From assembly GCA_027627225.1 (NCBI GenBank), contig CM051025.1, positions 52,512,181-52,576,180 on the forward strand: 64,000 bases of DNA, given 5' to 3'. The notes under the pieces were generated by a model. The model was not told where the DNA came from and ran no database searches. It saw only the letters and a list, made by a program, of their open reading frames with translations. Positions 50,701 through 63,224 of the stretch are shown here, one piece after another. Every line of letters starts with the position of its first letter. The first letter of the stretch is position 1. The stretch comes from Congeria kusceri. Its lineage: Eukaryota; Mollusca; Bivalvia; Myida; Dreissenidae. The position numbers were made by a program, and so were the translations under genes.

Positions 50701-53700
50701 GTAATGAATGTGTCGTCCCGGATTAGCCTGTGCGGAAGCACTTTACGCACATGCATTAAGCCCAGTTTTCCCACAACATGCTTCAAATGTATTAACTATT
50801 TCATCTTCAACCGTTATGTTCAGCTATGCATTATTTATCTTAATACTTACAAATGCTGTTTAAACCACCAACATGAATACAGAGTCAAGCACCGTTGTCT
50901 ATAATGCAATAACAGACACTGAATCAAACTGACACTACAAAGTCACTAACTATAAAGTTCAAATTTTGTGGTGATTGTTGTTAAATTATGTACATTTTTA
51001 ATGACTTTAGACTACAATATAAATTACGTACATTTGTAAGTATGTTTTGAACATACGCGTATTATTTCATTCACTGCAATGTGTTTTCATTCAGCAACGT
51101 ATTCAGCATGGATGTTTTCATCTTTAGCAATGTATTCAACTTTGGTAGACGGAAAATAAGCAAACATGGTATTCACAAAAGGATATAATTTTAGGCGTGT
51201 CATGGGAAACCCGGGCTTATTGCACGTTCGTAATGTGTCGTCCCGGATCAGCCTATACAGTCCGCACAGGCTTATCCAGGACGACACTTTCCGCTTGTAT
51301 TATAATTTCTTTTTCAAGGAAGACTATTCTAAACATTAATCCACTGTGTGCGGAAAGTGTCGTCCCGGAGTCTGCACAGGCTAATCCGGGACGACATTTT
51401 ACGCACATGCATTAAGCCCGATTTTCCCACGACACTCCTCATTTCATCATGTTAGGCCTCGCAATGTATGGGGTGTCATATCTGTAATCGTAAATTAAAA
51501 TACCTCGTAGCTGTTACTCGTGCCAGCTAATACCATGTTACGACTAGTACAGTTTAATTACGCATACATTGGCACGAGATGGGCTGTTTAAACTATCCGT
51601 GATTGCAAAATATGCTGAGATTGTACCTCATCTAACATCTGGTTTGTATAGTCGTTACATTGGGAAACCCGCTATTGCATAATATCATAGAGGTTTATTG
51701 TGAAATTTGAGAGTTGTTTGCGCGAGAGAGTTATGAAGTTCTGTAACATTTAAACCCATCGTAAACTCTCAACCTTTTCAACAACATGAACAAATTCGTT
51801 TTTCTTCCATGTGTTTTGTTTCTTTTATGTGGTACCGTATTGTAATACGAAATGCAAACAATTTATATATGCGGTTGTAGTTTTGCCCTGCATAGAAGTT
51901 TCGTGATGAGTGTTTCCGGTCGATTCATAAACAGTAACTGCAATATGAAGAGGATACCAACGCCACTTTAACAGGCCACTTAAACGTCGTATACCCTATG
52001 TTTGTGTGCGTGTTAATTCGGTTAAGATATATTCATGATGTGTGGAAATCTGGCTAAGTTGGCACTAAGAAATATGAATTAGTAGCCAAAACGTGTGATT
52101 TTGCAAAGATACCTCAATTATTTTTTTTAAATATTTTCCTCAGCAAGCGTTAAAATATGCTGAATTTACAAATATTTTCAAAACATTTAGTAGCCAATTA
52201 GAAATTTTAGTAGCCAATGGCTATTTAAGCTAATGGTAGCGCTAACATAGTCTGGAATTTTACCCATTCACTCTGGTTTCAGCCAATCAAGTATGCTAGG
52301 AAATCGAACGGCATGGGTCGCCAACCCGTGTCGCCTAGATGCGAAGCGAGCGTACCACTCACATGTTTAGTACAAGGGCTTAATGGACTTACACAAATAC
52401 ACGTTTACAACTCTTTATAAACGAACCAATATTCATGTCACCAGTAAACAGAAAATAAAAATTTTCTATCCATGCCCTCTTGTAATAATAGCCATACCAA
52501 GTGTTTCTTGCTGGCCATCATGGTTATGATTGTGTGTGACTATCAGCAGAAGCTATCAAACCTGTGTCCTGCAAGGGGTGAATTAAGTCTCTCATTACTG
52601 AGGGTTGACACGTACTTAAACTCGTTGTGTTTTGTTGTATCAAATCTGATGGTTAATTCATCACAGTATTATTGTTTACACGTGGTACGTCGTATTACCA
52701 AAGATGTGTTTTAAAGAGCCCAGTGTTAACCGATAATTATAAACGTAAGTATGTATAACTATCAGCATAAGTATTAGGGAGATTGGATTTCTGATTTATG
52801 CTACATACTTCGGTTCTAGTTTTCACTGACTGAGACCGACCTATATATAGCAGCGTATACAATAGCAGTCGACTGAGGTTACATGTGTGTATTTTTTTGT
52901 TATAAATAGACACTTTAAGGTCAACAACAGACGAACAAAATACACTATACACGTACATGTATACACGTATTACAACAATCATAACATCGGTAAATAAAAT
53001 ATGGCATGATAGTTAAATTTCATGTTATGAATTTTTATGTAAAGACATTAACGCTAAACTCAGTTTCCAAACAATATTACCAGTAAATTCGATCGTATTA
53101 TAGAAGGAACAAAAACACGAGGTAAACCTATTAAACTAAATACGTGACATTCAAAATGAAGGTGAACGAAAGTAATTCGCGTAAATACATGTATAGGTGT
53201 GTTTGAATTAAGACGATCACGAGAGTCGTAACGAATTGCAAACGAGTTAGGTTGATTGATAGAGATTGATACGGCTTCGTGTCAACAAGATTGAAATAAC
53301 CAAAAAAGAAGATTTTAAGTTTGTAATATGAATCTGTTTTACGTTTTACAAACTAAATTTGAATGTCTTTAAAGATATTGTCTTGTAATCGGGGCTAAAC
53401 ATTATGTCCAGTATATTGTTAAAAGCTGAGGTGAATAATACATTCTTAACAGTTATGCGACGTCTATTTTACGCTTTAACGTCTATCGTTCAAATATTTG
53501 CACTTTACTTTAAATGCGCAATTATGTTATTGATCATATGTTTAACAACACGAACTACATTTGCCATAAAGATTTCATTTTCTTATGCAAATAATATAAA
53601 ACGAAAATGCTCATTATAAAACGCAAAAATCATTTGTGTAATGCTGTGTTCAGGATCTGTATTGATAAAGAATCTTAAGCTATTGATCCGGGACGTCGCA

Positions 53701-56700
53701 TTCCGCTTTTATGGTATTTTCTGTTTCAAAGAAGTCTCTTCTAAACATTAATTCCACTGTAGGCGGACATTGTCGTCCCGGAATAGCCTTTGCGGACTGC
53801 ACAGGCTAATCCGGGACGACACTTTACGCAGATGCATTCAACCCAATTTTCCCACGACACGCCTCAATTTTAAATCGATTATGTGTTCTATTTTTAGACA
53901 TGGTGGAGGAACGGAACATGCTCCTACAGGACGTGTATCCGAAGATTCAGGACTACTGCAAGCGAAAGTATGACGTCACGTTCCAGGCAAGTCATCGTTT
54001 ATGCACCTATCAATATTTACCCCCCGGGGGGGGGGAGCGGCGGGCAAACCCAGGGGAATTAGACTTATTGTACTTTGGGGGATCTAATCCCCCACCCTAG
54101 AGCCAAGCATTTTTTTCTAAATCCCCTTAAATGGGGATGCTTAATTGGTGTATCAAATGGTCCGGGGGCCAATATAATCAGGATATAAAATCCAAACAAA
54201 GTTTCTTTCCCGGGACCCGGAATCGTTCGGCGTGCCAAATTCCAGCCTATAAGAATACTCCTTTTTATTTCATTTTTTTTATAATAACCTTTTATCCACG
54301 AAACACTGGTTAGATTACATTTTGTGCTATTTTAAATCACAATATAAAATATCATGACATGGTTTACATGGCTGCTTTCTACCATAGATGGTAGACATGC
54401 GGTGGGGCGTGACGAACGAGGTACAGAATGATCACATGACCTCCACGTGCTGCCTCAAAGAGATCCGCAACTGTCAGAACGTGTCCATTGGACCGAACTT
54501 TGTGGTTAGTGCAAACCGGGTGTTCTATGTTCTATGCACTATATTTGCTCAATCACAGTGTTTTTCTCAGTTAATGTATTAGCATTACATTACTTATGTA
54601 ATGATACACGTCAAATTGCGCGTTCTTTTGATGACTATGACTCCGGGAAATCGCAAAATATATTAAAACGTTAGTTAGGTTCAAATACTAAAATGCAATA
54701 GCTTAAAATTCATTTTTTTCTTCTTACGGATTGACATGTCTCAAAGATTTAGTAGTTGGGCTATTTAACTGCATTCGGTTGAGAAGTATCAGTCTTACAC
54801 AACGGCAACAATAATCGAAGTAGTCTTGTAGCTAAGAGTTTGCTTTCGTTTGTTGATGGGTCAAAAGTACGACAGTTTTGTAGCTAAGAGTTGGCCTTCA
54901 GGTGCTGATGCTTCAAAAGTACAACAGTTTTGTAGCTATGATTTTGCTTTCAGGTTTTAATGGGTCAAAAGTACGGCTACAGACCGATCCCAGCGTTCGT
55001 GGAGGCGGAGGAATTTGAGGCAATCCGCAGTCTGGTTGCCGAGGAGGACCTCAGCCTTCTGGACCTCTGGTACGTCAGGGACGACAACTCCGTACCGCCG
55101 CAGTATGTCTTGCAGCCCATCAACACCATCCTCAGAAACTACGACAGCTCGGTAAGCGCGCTTTGTTCAGTACGCAGTTAGCGTTGATTCAATGTACACT
55201 TACAACATATGACGTAATGTATTGCATTTGCCACACATGGCATAATGTATTGCATTTACCACGTATTACGTAATGTTAATGCATTTGTAATGTGTAATGT
55301 ATTGCAGAAATACCGTACGTAACATTTGTTCTGTGCTAAATACATTCCATTGTGTTTCTCTTTCGATTTTCGTTTTTTAAGTTCCAGTTGAATAGTTGAA
55401 CATGTACAATATAGGCCTACATTTGTTTTGGTTTTTACTCGAATCTTACAATAATAAAATGACTGAGTTGTACCCAGTGTTACGCAATAACAAACAACTT
55501 AAGTGCGTTCAGCGCTTTGATAAGATTGTCTTACTTTTTATTACTTTTTACTCGAATCTTAAAACGTGGAGAAAAAAGACCGACTTGTACCCAGTGTTTA
55601 GTAATAGCGAGCAAGTTGAGTGCGTTCAGTGCGTTGATAAGATTGTATTGCTTGATATTTTGTTACTCGAGTCTAACATTGCCGATTATGCATCTCCAGA
55701 AGGAGGACTTGAAAAACGAGTCGCGGCAGAAGTGGCAGGAGACCTTCGAGAAGCTCCGGGACATCCTCATGGCCGGCGCGGACCTCGCCTTCGAGAAAGG
55801 CGCCATTGGCCGCCAGGGCAGGGAGAAGTACTTAAGCTCAGGTAGGCAGGGCAGGCATTGCAGAGCACTTAGAGCATAATGGATTTTTTAAAATTTTGTT
55901 TAAACCTATTTATTTTAGATCGATTAAAACGAAAGCCTAAAGCTTATTAAGACACTTGGTGTCTTTTGAGAACGGTCATTCCAACGTTCAACGAGTAGGG
56001 ATCGAACTAACGACCTCCCGATCGTAAGGCGAACTCCATATATATTACAGCACTGCATGAACTTTTGTTTATTATAGCAATGGAAAGAAGTTAGGCTAAA
56101 GTATTACGTATATTCAAAATGAATTTTTTTATTTTGTGAACAAAGAAAAGAAGTGTTGTTCGGTTCCCTTTGGCATAAATGCAGATTAAAGCCATTTTGT
56201 CCAATGTATGAATAAAATATTGGTTATATTGACGGGTCACCTTTGACTGAATTAAAGCAGTACATATGTATGCCATAGAAATAGTTTTTAATCTGCGTAC
56301 TTGTCATTACATGATATGGTCGTTCGCTTATTATGTATAAATGCCAATGGCAGCCACAATGTATAAACTAGGATGAATTTCTTGTATAGTTCGCTTTGGT
56401 ACGGTATATTTGCAGAATGAAATAAACACTAAGCAATGTTCATAGTTGTGCAATTAATATGTATGAGGATGAGGCGGTTGTGGAAAATGGTATTTAATTA
56501 TAATGACGCTCATTAAGTTGTTTATGAGGTTGTATGCAAAAAAATGAATTATGTTTACATCAATGCAAGAATACAGATTATTAAGAAGCTGTAATGCGAG
56601 ACGTTTAAAATAAAGAATGATGACTCACTTGCCTTATTTCAAGTGATTGGTGTGAACTTTACACATTTAATATATTTATATGATCTTTACAAAAATTACA

Positions 56701-59700
56701 TTTGAAATATTTGTAAATCAAGTTTGTTGTGCAAATATGTGCATAACATATAGTACTCTCCTTTATTTATGCCATTACTTATGTTGAATGGTTAATTAAC
56801 CTACTAAAATTTAAAATTGTTCTACAGTCACTCAAGAAGAGATTGAAGTAGGCCTACTACAGACGCCACAAGACCCCAACATGAAGTGTCTGTGCTTCGT
56901 CCGAGAAATAGAAAACCTACAACAAAATGTCAAACACCACCGATCAAGCAAGTTTCTGGATCTTCAACACACCGAGAACGGAGAGCCAGTGGAAATGGAC
57001 GTTGACGCGTACGAACGCTTAACAATCCTGCGTGATCAGGAAATCCCGAAACGGCTGAACAAGGAGAATATCGTGAAACTGAGCACAACTTGGTCTGAAC
57101 ACGGCGGAATTAATGCGACGGATAGTAGGCAATACCTTTCGCAATTGTGTGAAGCTTTTTATAACAAAATGGTGTGGCTGATAGACAAAAATTTGCACGA
57201 AAACTATATAGATGAGGACGAACACTCGCGAGAACTGCGCGAAGTTCTGCTTTTCCGTAATCGCTGGAGTCGCATATTTTTCGGACGGACTGAGCTCCTT
57301 AATGTAGTCGAAAAATATGTCACTGGACCGTCCAAAGGCGTCCCCATGGTTGTGTACGGAGAAAGCGGAACGGGGAAAACGGCGTTGATAGCAAAATGTG
57401 CCAAAGACACTAAGCACTGGCTGGCAGACTCCAAGCCTGTGATCATTGTCAGATTTCTAGGTACAGTTACTGTCAATTTAACGAATAGTTCTATATATAT
57501 TTGGTTAGACCGTGTACAAATAAAGAATTTTTGTTGCTAACATTTTAAACACTAAAGAAAATTGCCTGGACTGTTAAATACACATTTGATTGTATGGTTG
57601 TCTGTTTGCTTGCTTGTTTTTGATTGTAAGTTATGGGAAGTGTTTGCGACAAGAACCGTTATCGAGTTATAGTAAATTGACATACGAACGCTGAAGATTG
57701 AAGCATCAAATGTGTTAAAACACACAATAATGGGATATCATACTTTTACTTCAGGAACCTCGCCCAAGTCCTCGCACATAATGCTGCTGCTGAAGAGCAT
57801 GTGTACCCAGATCTGTGACGTCTACCAATTCAGCAAGAAGTCTATTCCTACTGAGTTCAAGGATCTCGTGGACTACTTCAAGGTGCTGCTCAGGGTAGGT
57901 GTCTCTACAGTGTATTTGTTACAGAGGAGCTGGTAGGAACATTTGGGCATGTAATCCGGCACAATCAATCAAAACTTTGTTTATTACTTGCAATTATGAA
58001 GATAATTTATCAATAGTAAATCTGTTATCATTATTATCTGCAGCAACATATTTCTGTATATAAAACAAACACAATACAAAGATGCGTTACTGCCATTTCT
58101 AAATGCACCCGGAATTTAAAAGAAAAATTTTAAATGTGAATATGGAAATGTCGAGTTTCATTCAGTACCAATGACTTTGTATGTTTATACATGGATACCA
58201 CTAATGCCTAATATTCAACTGCTAATTATTGCATGTTTTCCAATTCAGATGGTCTCCTCGCAGCCGCGACCGTTGGTGTTGATGCTGGACTCTGTAGACC
58301 AGCTGTCCTCCATGGGGGAGCCGCACACATTCCACTGGCTGCCAAAGGTGATTCCACCCAACGTGAAGGTCGTCATGTCCTTGGTCCCATCTGTGTTCAA
58401 CCTCCTGGCTCGATACAGGGCTTACGTGGGAAACGGCCCTCTCATTGCTGAGCCCATTCCTCCATTAGGCGATGTTTTGTGCATGGACATCATCAGCGCC
58501 CGGTTACACGATGACAACAGGACCATTTCGCCGGAGCAAAGCAAAGTGATGAAGGTTGTCTTCTCAAAATGCAGCCTTCCATTGTACACACGTGTAATGT
58601 TGGATGAAATTCTGACATGGAAATCCTATACAGCTATTACCAGTGCTATGGTTTCGAGCACTCTGAAGGAAGCGCTTAACAATTTCTTCCGACGTTTGGA
58701 AATGCAGCATGGACGTACGCTTGTAAGGCACACGTTATCTTACGTCACTGCAAGCCGGGAGGGAGTCTCCGAGATGGAGTTACTGGACTTACTCTCCCTG
58801 GACGATGACGTGTTGAACTCAATATTTCTATTCTGGCTGCCACCACAACGACGTTTACCGCCTTTTCTTTTGACCAGACTGTACTTGGACCTGTCTCAGT
58901 TCGTTGTCAAACGCGACGCCGGAAACACGTCGGTACACACCTGGTATCACCGACTGTTCAAAGAAGCCGCCACGGAAAGGTACCTCTCTGATGAAGAGTC
59001 CAGGACGAAAATCCATTCCAATCTTGCTGACTATTTCATCGGGAAATGGCACAATAAAAACAAACCCTTTAAATTCAGCTCATTCCTAAAGGCTAGACTG
59101 GCTCTGACAACGGACGACGGAGAGGAAGACAGATACGTTCCCGATCAGCCGTTATTGCACACACACGGCAAAACATCAACCCAGTTTAATAAAAGAAAAC
59201 TTACAGAATTGCCGTATCATCTGTTAAAGAGCCGTCGGTTTGAGGAACTCGGAGAAATGTGTGTCTTTAGTTACAACTGGCTTTGGTCAAAGATCTCGGC
59301 GTTCGGGCTGCAACTTCTCGTGGAAGATCTCGAATGTGCATTGTCTGAGATCGACGATAGTGATATTCAGACCGTTGCAGACACGCTCCGAATTGCTGGT
59401 AGCACCTTGAATGACCACCCTGACAATCTTGCTTTGGAAATAACTGGGCGTCTGTTAGATCTCATGGACACCATGCCGAGAATAAAAAAGTTGATCAAAG
59501 ACTGCGACGCAAAATCTGCAGCCCATTCTTCGCTAGTTGTGCCATTTCAACTGTACGAGGTACCAATTAGCTATCTGATTAGCTCCATCGAAAACCTGCC
59601 AGCTGACATTGGCGATTCTTTGCTGCTTAAAAAAGATACGAGACTGATTGCCATGTGTTTAGACGGTACTGTTTTGAACATAGACACACAAAAAGGGGTC

Positions 59701-62567
59701 GCCGTCAACGAAATAACGCTGAACAAAATGAAATCTATAACATTTCAAGACATGGGGTTGTTTGTGGATAGACTTGAAAGGTATATTGTGTGTGAATGTC
59801 GACCGACTACGAAATACATTTACGTTCTGGACGCCGAAACTTTAGAAACAAAGCATGAACAAAAAATGTCAACGCATAATCTGTTGCACAAAATATACGT
59901 AAGTGGGAAATACCTGTGCATGGACAATGCAGTGTTCGATTTGGTGTCTGGCAAAAAGGTTCGTGATCTCATGAAGTACGACAAGAAAATAGATTCCTTT
60001 GTAGAACTGGCAATTACTATGGATGAAAAATTCATATTGATCGGCGATGTTTCAAGTGTAGGTGTGTTCAACATCGAAACTGGCAAACGTGTTAAAGATT
60101 TGTCTTTGACTTCAACTCCAAGCGTTATTGAACTTACAAAAGACGGGAGATTAGCGATTGTTGGAACTACGGAGGACTGTAATATCAAAGTGTTCGATAT
60201 CAACCACAAGTCCAAGACATTTGGCTTGGAAGCAGTCACATATGACCCACAGAAGTCATTTTCAGATCTGATCATTGCCGAAGACAACTATGCAACAAAG
60301 GAAGTATCGGAAATTTGTCTAGCGCACAAGGAGGGGGCTTTCGTAAGTCTTGTTAAACGGAAATACCCGATTGTTTGGAGTCTGAAAAACGTGAGTACGA
60401 AACCAAGACTGCTTTCTATACCCAAAGGATCTGGACCGTTCAGGTACCTGTTTCAAGTCCAGTTTTCGTCAGATGACCGCTTTATTTTGGCAGCGGAACT
60501 GTCACCTAACGTGATGATGTGGGACTCCATCACCGGCGAACTTCTCGCATCGTTTGCCGCTCATGACAATGACATCCACAGTCTTGTTGTGGGTGCTAAA
60601 ACTAACCTTGCCACGACAGTCCAACAGAACGGCTCGGTTATCAAAGTGTGGGATTTGCACAAGGTCATGGATATGGAAACGATGTCGAGCGTGAAGCCAC
60701 AGGAACTTTCAGTGAAGAACGTAAGTCTGTTGAAAGAAAGAAACGTAATGTTCATGACCAGGGTGCATCCGCCCAAGAGTAGCAGAGCGTATCATTTTAT
60801 AGACTTTTATGGAATTGAAATGTTCAATTTTGCAACCGGCAAGCGGAACGTTGTGCTTCCTTTCGACAAATACGGCCACGTCCAGACGTTGTCGAATTCC
60901 AAAAGTGGAGTGACAATGATAGTGAACACATCGAGCGCACAGTCCAGCACCATATCTGTGATCAACATGAAAGCTGACGATGTACATACAATAAAGACCG
61001 ACGAGTGCAAAGAAATCAGAATGTCCGACGATGGAAAGTACGTGTGTCTCCTTCTTAAGGGCAATCCACCGAAAGCTGTTCTCTACACTTTACCGGAGAT
61101 GGAAGAAATCACAACGTACAAAGGCTGCAAACTCGGAATGTTCACCAAGCAAGGCTCCTTCGTAGGTGCCACCAAAACAAGCCTTGTGGTCCGCGAATCC
61201 ATGACTGAGAATGAAAACCTGACCATCGATCTGCCTGGGGAGGTAACCGCTATCGTCTATGCGGATGCCATCAATGTTCTTCTGGTCAGCGTCAATGACG
61301 GCTTCTCAGTAAGTTTGATTTCTTGTGTCACTTTACTGACGTTAAATATTAAATCATAATTTGTCACGACATCAAATAATACTACAATAAACCTTCTTGG
61401 TAACGTTCTATCGTTGATGCGCATGGTATAAAATTCATTATTTGATGTTTATCGTATCATTTCGTTTTGATGGTGATTATGCTGTAATTGTCGTATCTTT
61501 ATGTCTATATTACAATTTTTTTCATTTTTTTTATGCGTACCATTATGTTATAATATTCAGTCATTTATGATTATATTATATTTACATGTGTTCATCTTTA
61601 TGCTTTAACAATATGTTGACGCGTATGTTGTAATATTCCTTCGTTTACTTCAGCTGACTGTGACTGCATTTAAAACGGACGGTTTCGGGGCATTCGGTAC
61701 ACTAACGGACGTGAGTCGAAAAGGGATCAGCGATGTTGCCAATGACGGCTCAATATGCATAGACGCAGATCTGAAGGTAACTATTAAAACTCACAAAACG
61801 GAATCTTGTGTTCATGTTGTATCTACGCAAATATTGAAATGAATTATTTTTTTTTGCAATACATATAACCTATTACTTGTATATACACGTACAACTACCA
61901 AGCTAACGTGTACATAGATAATTAAAACACTTATTTCGTCGAACCGTAGTGTCTTGTGAAATCCGATTAGCTTACTACCGTATATTAAGTCACTCAGTGT
62001 AATAAACGGACGTTTTTTTTCCAGGTATTCGAGTTGGAGCGATGCAAGCAAGTAAAGAAATTACTTCCGAACCGGCCAACAAGCGACATCAGTTCAATAC
62101 GACTGTCTCGAAACGGAGAGCACGCGGTGTTCATCGACACCGCCCCGGCGCCGTGCATAAAGGTATGCAGAATCTCAGACAACCAGATTACATCGCAAAC
62201 CTTCCTACACTGTGTGCCTGAAGTCATTGAAGTTATTCCTTCGCTGAACATTTTCGTCGTCATCGAGAAGGACAACAAGAAGCTCTTCCTGTTATCCCTC
62301 TGCGACGGATCTGCCCGGCAGGTGGACTACGACTCCCGGGAGACGCGCATCCAGCGCATCCTGGGCGTGAAACTTGGGGAGGAGTGCTTCAAATACCAGC
62401 TCTCCGAGAAGACCAAGGAAGCGCTGAAGGACATCGCGGCGGCGCAGCAGGTGAAGCACATGACGCTTACGCAGAGGCAAGCGTCCATGCTGCAGACGAG
62501 CGTCAGACGAACCGTCAGCGGGAGGCGGATCAAGAAAAACCACAGCGCCTCATGTCAGATTCTGTAA
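41624..62567 (+). CDS. NWD1/NWD2-like NACHT and WD40-repeat protein, complete, ten exons
   Basis: Exons are 41624-41729, 53898-53986, 54388-54504, 54954-55151, 55700-55841, 56828-57460, 57755-57894, 58249-61308, 61654-61776 and 62025-62567. They total 5151 bases (1716 residues) in one frame. Residues 27-120 match the DUF4062-like N-terminus (VFLSSTFSD, VDMRWGV, CLKEIRNC, SIGPNFVVLMGQKYGYRP). The NACHT P-loop GESGTGKT is at 395-402 and Walker B LVLMLDSVDQ at 484-493. WD40-like strands (MWDSITGELLASF, IKVWDLHK) run from about 940 to 1640. The last residues are SCQIL, a CAAX-like box. Human NWD1 and NWD2 have the same order and similar length. Such proteins are cytosolic STAND nucleotide switches; the partner here is unknown. 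An in-frame TAA at 41594 and an A at -3 support the start. Confidence 0.93.
44173..44471. mobile_element. Palindromic MITE, unbroken copy
   Basis: The element starts TGTAGGACCATGTTTTTCAC, ends TGTGAAAAATATGATCATAC and holds several TTCACACCTGTGAAAA-type dyads. It is the undivided counterpart of 30212-31632. Confidence 0.7.
46513..46905. repeat. Tandem repeat, about 152-bp unit, 2.5 copies
   Basis: Units begin CTCAAGGTCAAGGTCACACT at 46513 and 46665, with a weaker start near 46818. Each contains GAGCCTCCATTTT, CTCCATATCTCCTATGCCCT and a TTTATCA-GAGGC segment. Confidence 0.8.
48000..48365. repeat. Tandem repeat, about 172-bp unit, two copies
   Basis: TTTTACCGTTCCGTCTAGCA at 48001 recurs near 48173. 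The rest of each unit matches the repeat at 1-400, including CAATCCACCCATATCA and the terminal CAGCACCAACCGG. Confidence 0.8.
48938..49667. repeat. 121-bp tandem array, six near-identical copies
   Basis: The box TGTTACACCGGTATAATAGA recurs at 48961, 49082, 49203, 49324, 49445 and 49566, exactly 121 bases apart. Differences between copies are few (ATGATCATT or ATGGTCATT; GATAAA or GATGAA). Each unit also carries CTCTACTGCAAGCAGTA, a short dyad. Confidence 0.95.
50420..50528. repeat. 109-bp hairpin, small MITE or hairpin RNA locus
   Basis: The left arm AATGGTATACAAGTCGTCTG then TCCTTTT pairs with the right arm AAAAGGACAGACCACTTGTA then TACCATT. There is one mismatch in about 27 bases. The loop is about 50 bases. 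Confidence 0.7.
50676..50784. repeat. Palindromic dispersed repeat, deleted copy
   Basis: The copy starts GCGGCGTGTCTTGGGAAAAC and ends GTTTTCCCACAACATGC. One hairpin arm, TCCCGGATTAGCCTGTGCGG, is left in the middle. Confidence 0.75.
51192..51440. repeat. Palindromic dispersed repeat, full-length copy
   Basis: Both hairpins, the TTTTCAAGGAAGACTATTCT middle and both ends (TAGGCGTGTCATGGGAAA and TTTTCCCACGACACTCCTC) are present. Confidence 0.85.
53685..53866. repeat. Palindromic dispersed repeat, 5'-truncated copy
   Basis: The right three quarters of the element end in CCCACGACACGCCTC, 31 bases before exon 2 of the NWD-like gene. The insertion therefore sits close to that splice acceptor and its branch-point region. 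Confidence 0.8.
53898..53986 (+). CDS. NWD-like exon 2, with GC splice donor
   Basis: The exon encodes MVEERNMLLQDVYPKIQDYC to VTFQ. The downstream junction reads TTCCAG-GCAAGT, the consensus form of the minor GC-AG intron class. A GT donor is not available in a position that keeps the conserved FQ-VDMRWGV order. Confidence 0.8.
55983..56040 (-). repeat. tRNA-like SINE fragment
   Basis: The minus strand reads GGAGTTCGCCTTACGATCGG then GTTAGTTCGATCCCTACTC, with a good B box and a plausible anticodon arm. The 5' half is missing, so it is not a tRNA gene. Confidence 0.45.
56828..57460 (+). CDS. NWD-like exon 6, NACHT P-loop
   Basis: The exon encodes the linker after the DUF4062-like domain, then FGRTELLNVVEKYV and the P-loop MVVYGESGTGKTALIAK (Lys401, Thr402). 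It ends in VRFLG, split over the next junction to VRFLGTSPKSS. Confidence 0.92.
58249..61308 (+). CDS. NWD-like exon 8, Walker B, helical region and WD40-like repeats
   Basis: A single 3060-base exon encodes 1020 residues (476-1495). It starts with Walker B (PLVLMLDSVDQLSS) and continues through the NACHT helical and winged-helix-like part (LSYVTASREGVSEMELLDLL). After a GELPYHLLKS-type helical bundle, beta-propeller repeats begin near residue 940. The open frame extends 78 bases upstream of the acceptor CAATTCAG, but that part is intron. Confidence 0.93.
62025..62567 (+). CDS. NWD-like exon 10, C-terminus with CAAX-like box
   Basis: The acceptor TTTTCCAG is followed by VFELERCKQVKKLL. The C-terminal 50 residues are basic and Gln-rich (TVSGRRIKKN) and end in CQIL. 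A Cys four residues from the end, with Leu last, fits a geranylgeranylation signal, and the preceding basic cluster would favour membrane binding. Confidence 0.9.
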   Translation, partial: VFELERCKQVKKLLPNRPTSDISSIRLSRNGEHAVFIDTAPAPCIKVCRISDNQITSQTFLHCVPEVIEVIPSLNIFVVIEKDNKKLFLLSLCDGSARQVDYDSRETRIQRILGVKLGEECFKYQLSEKTKEALKDIAAAQQVKHMTLTQRQASMLQTSVRRTVSGRRIKKNHSASCQIL

Positions 62568-63224
62568 ACACAGTGTGCCAGATTCTGTAAATACAGAATG
62601 ATGGTTGCTCATTGTTGAACATTGTTGTTCAGTATTTTTGTAGAAATATTATATTTATTTAAAAGAGGGCATTCGATATTATGATCGATTCGGATTTATG
62701 AATAATAGCTGTAAAAGATAGTTGGTTAGGATAATGGATTGGGAGACAGACAAAATAGCCATAAGATATTTGTGTAACTAAACGTTGTTTGATTTCGATT
62801 GATATCATTAGCGCTCATCCTAAAGCGTGTTTTATTTGGATTGCGTAGAGTTTGGGATAGAAACAGTTGGGATAGGTCGGTAACGTTAGAATGTGTGAAA
62901 GATAACGCGCTCCTGATTGGACCACATATGAATTGTCGTCTGCTAAATTTGGGTGTGAGGTAGTTGTCGTGTAATCAGTTCTATATATCCGCTTATTTTC
63001 CCAACGGGAAGATGGAATGATTGATGAGGCTACATTTTTATTTGTCAGCAAAAAGCAAAACTATGTTTATCCTTTGGCGGTTAAACACTGATACATTATT
63101 AATGTTATTGTTATAATCATTATTAATTATAATTATTATTATCATTATAATCCGTATGATGATTATTATTATTAACCAAATTTTTCGAAGAAAAATTTAG
63201 GTTATTAGATTGGGGTATGTCGTT
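62568..63224. other. 3' flank of the NWD-like gene
   Basis: No AATAAA was seen close to the stop. A 22-base imperfect direct repeat around the stop codon re-creates CAGATTCTGTAAA at 62580-62592. An AT-rich ATTATTATTATC microsatellite lies at 63108-63175. No gene is seen. Confidence 0.5.

Larger units (their letters stand above)
41730..53897 (+). other. 12.2-kb first intron of the NWD-like gene
   Basis: No exon-like segment with matching phase was found. It contains a palindromic MITE (44173-44471), three tandem repeats (46513-46905, 48000-48365, 48938-49667), a long hairpin (50420-50528) and three copies of the palindromic dispersed repeat. A 100-codon minus-strand frame at 42675-42977 has no recognisable domain. 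Confidence 0.65.

Noticed and set aside
62292..62543. 83- and 68-residue minus-strand ORFs over the last NWD exon
   Set aside because: They are antisense shadows of a GC-rich coding exon.
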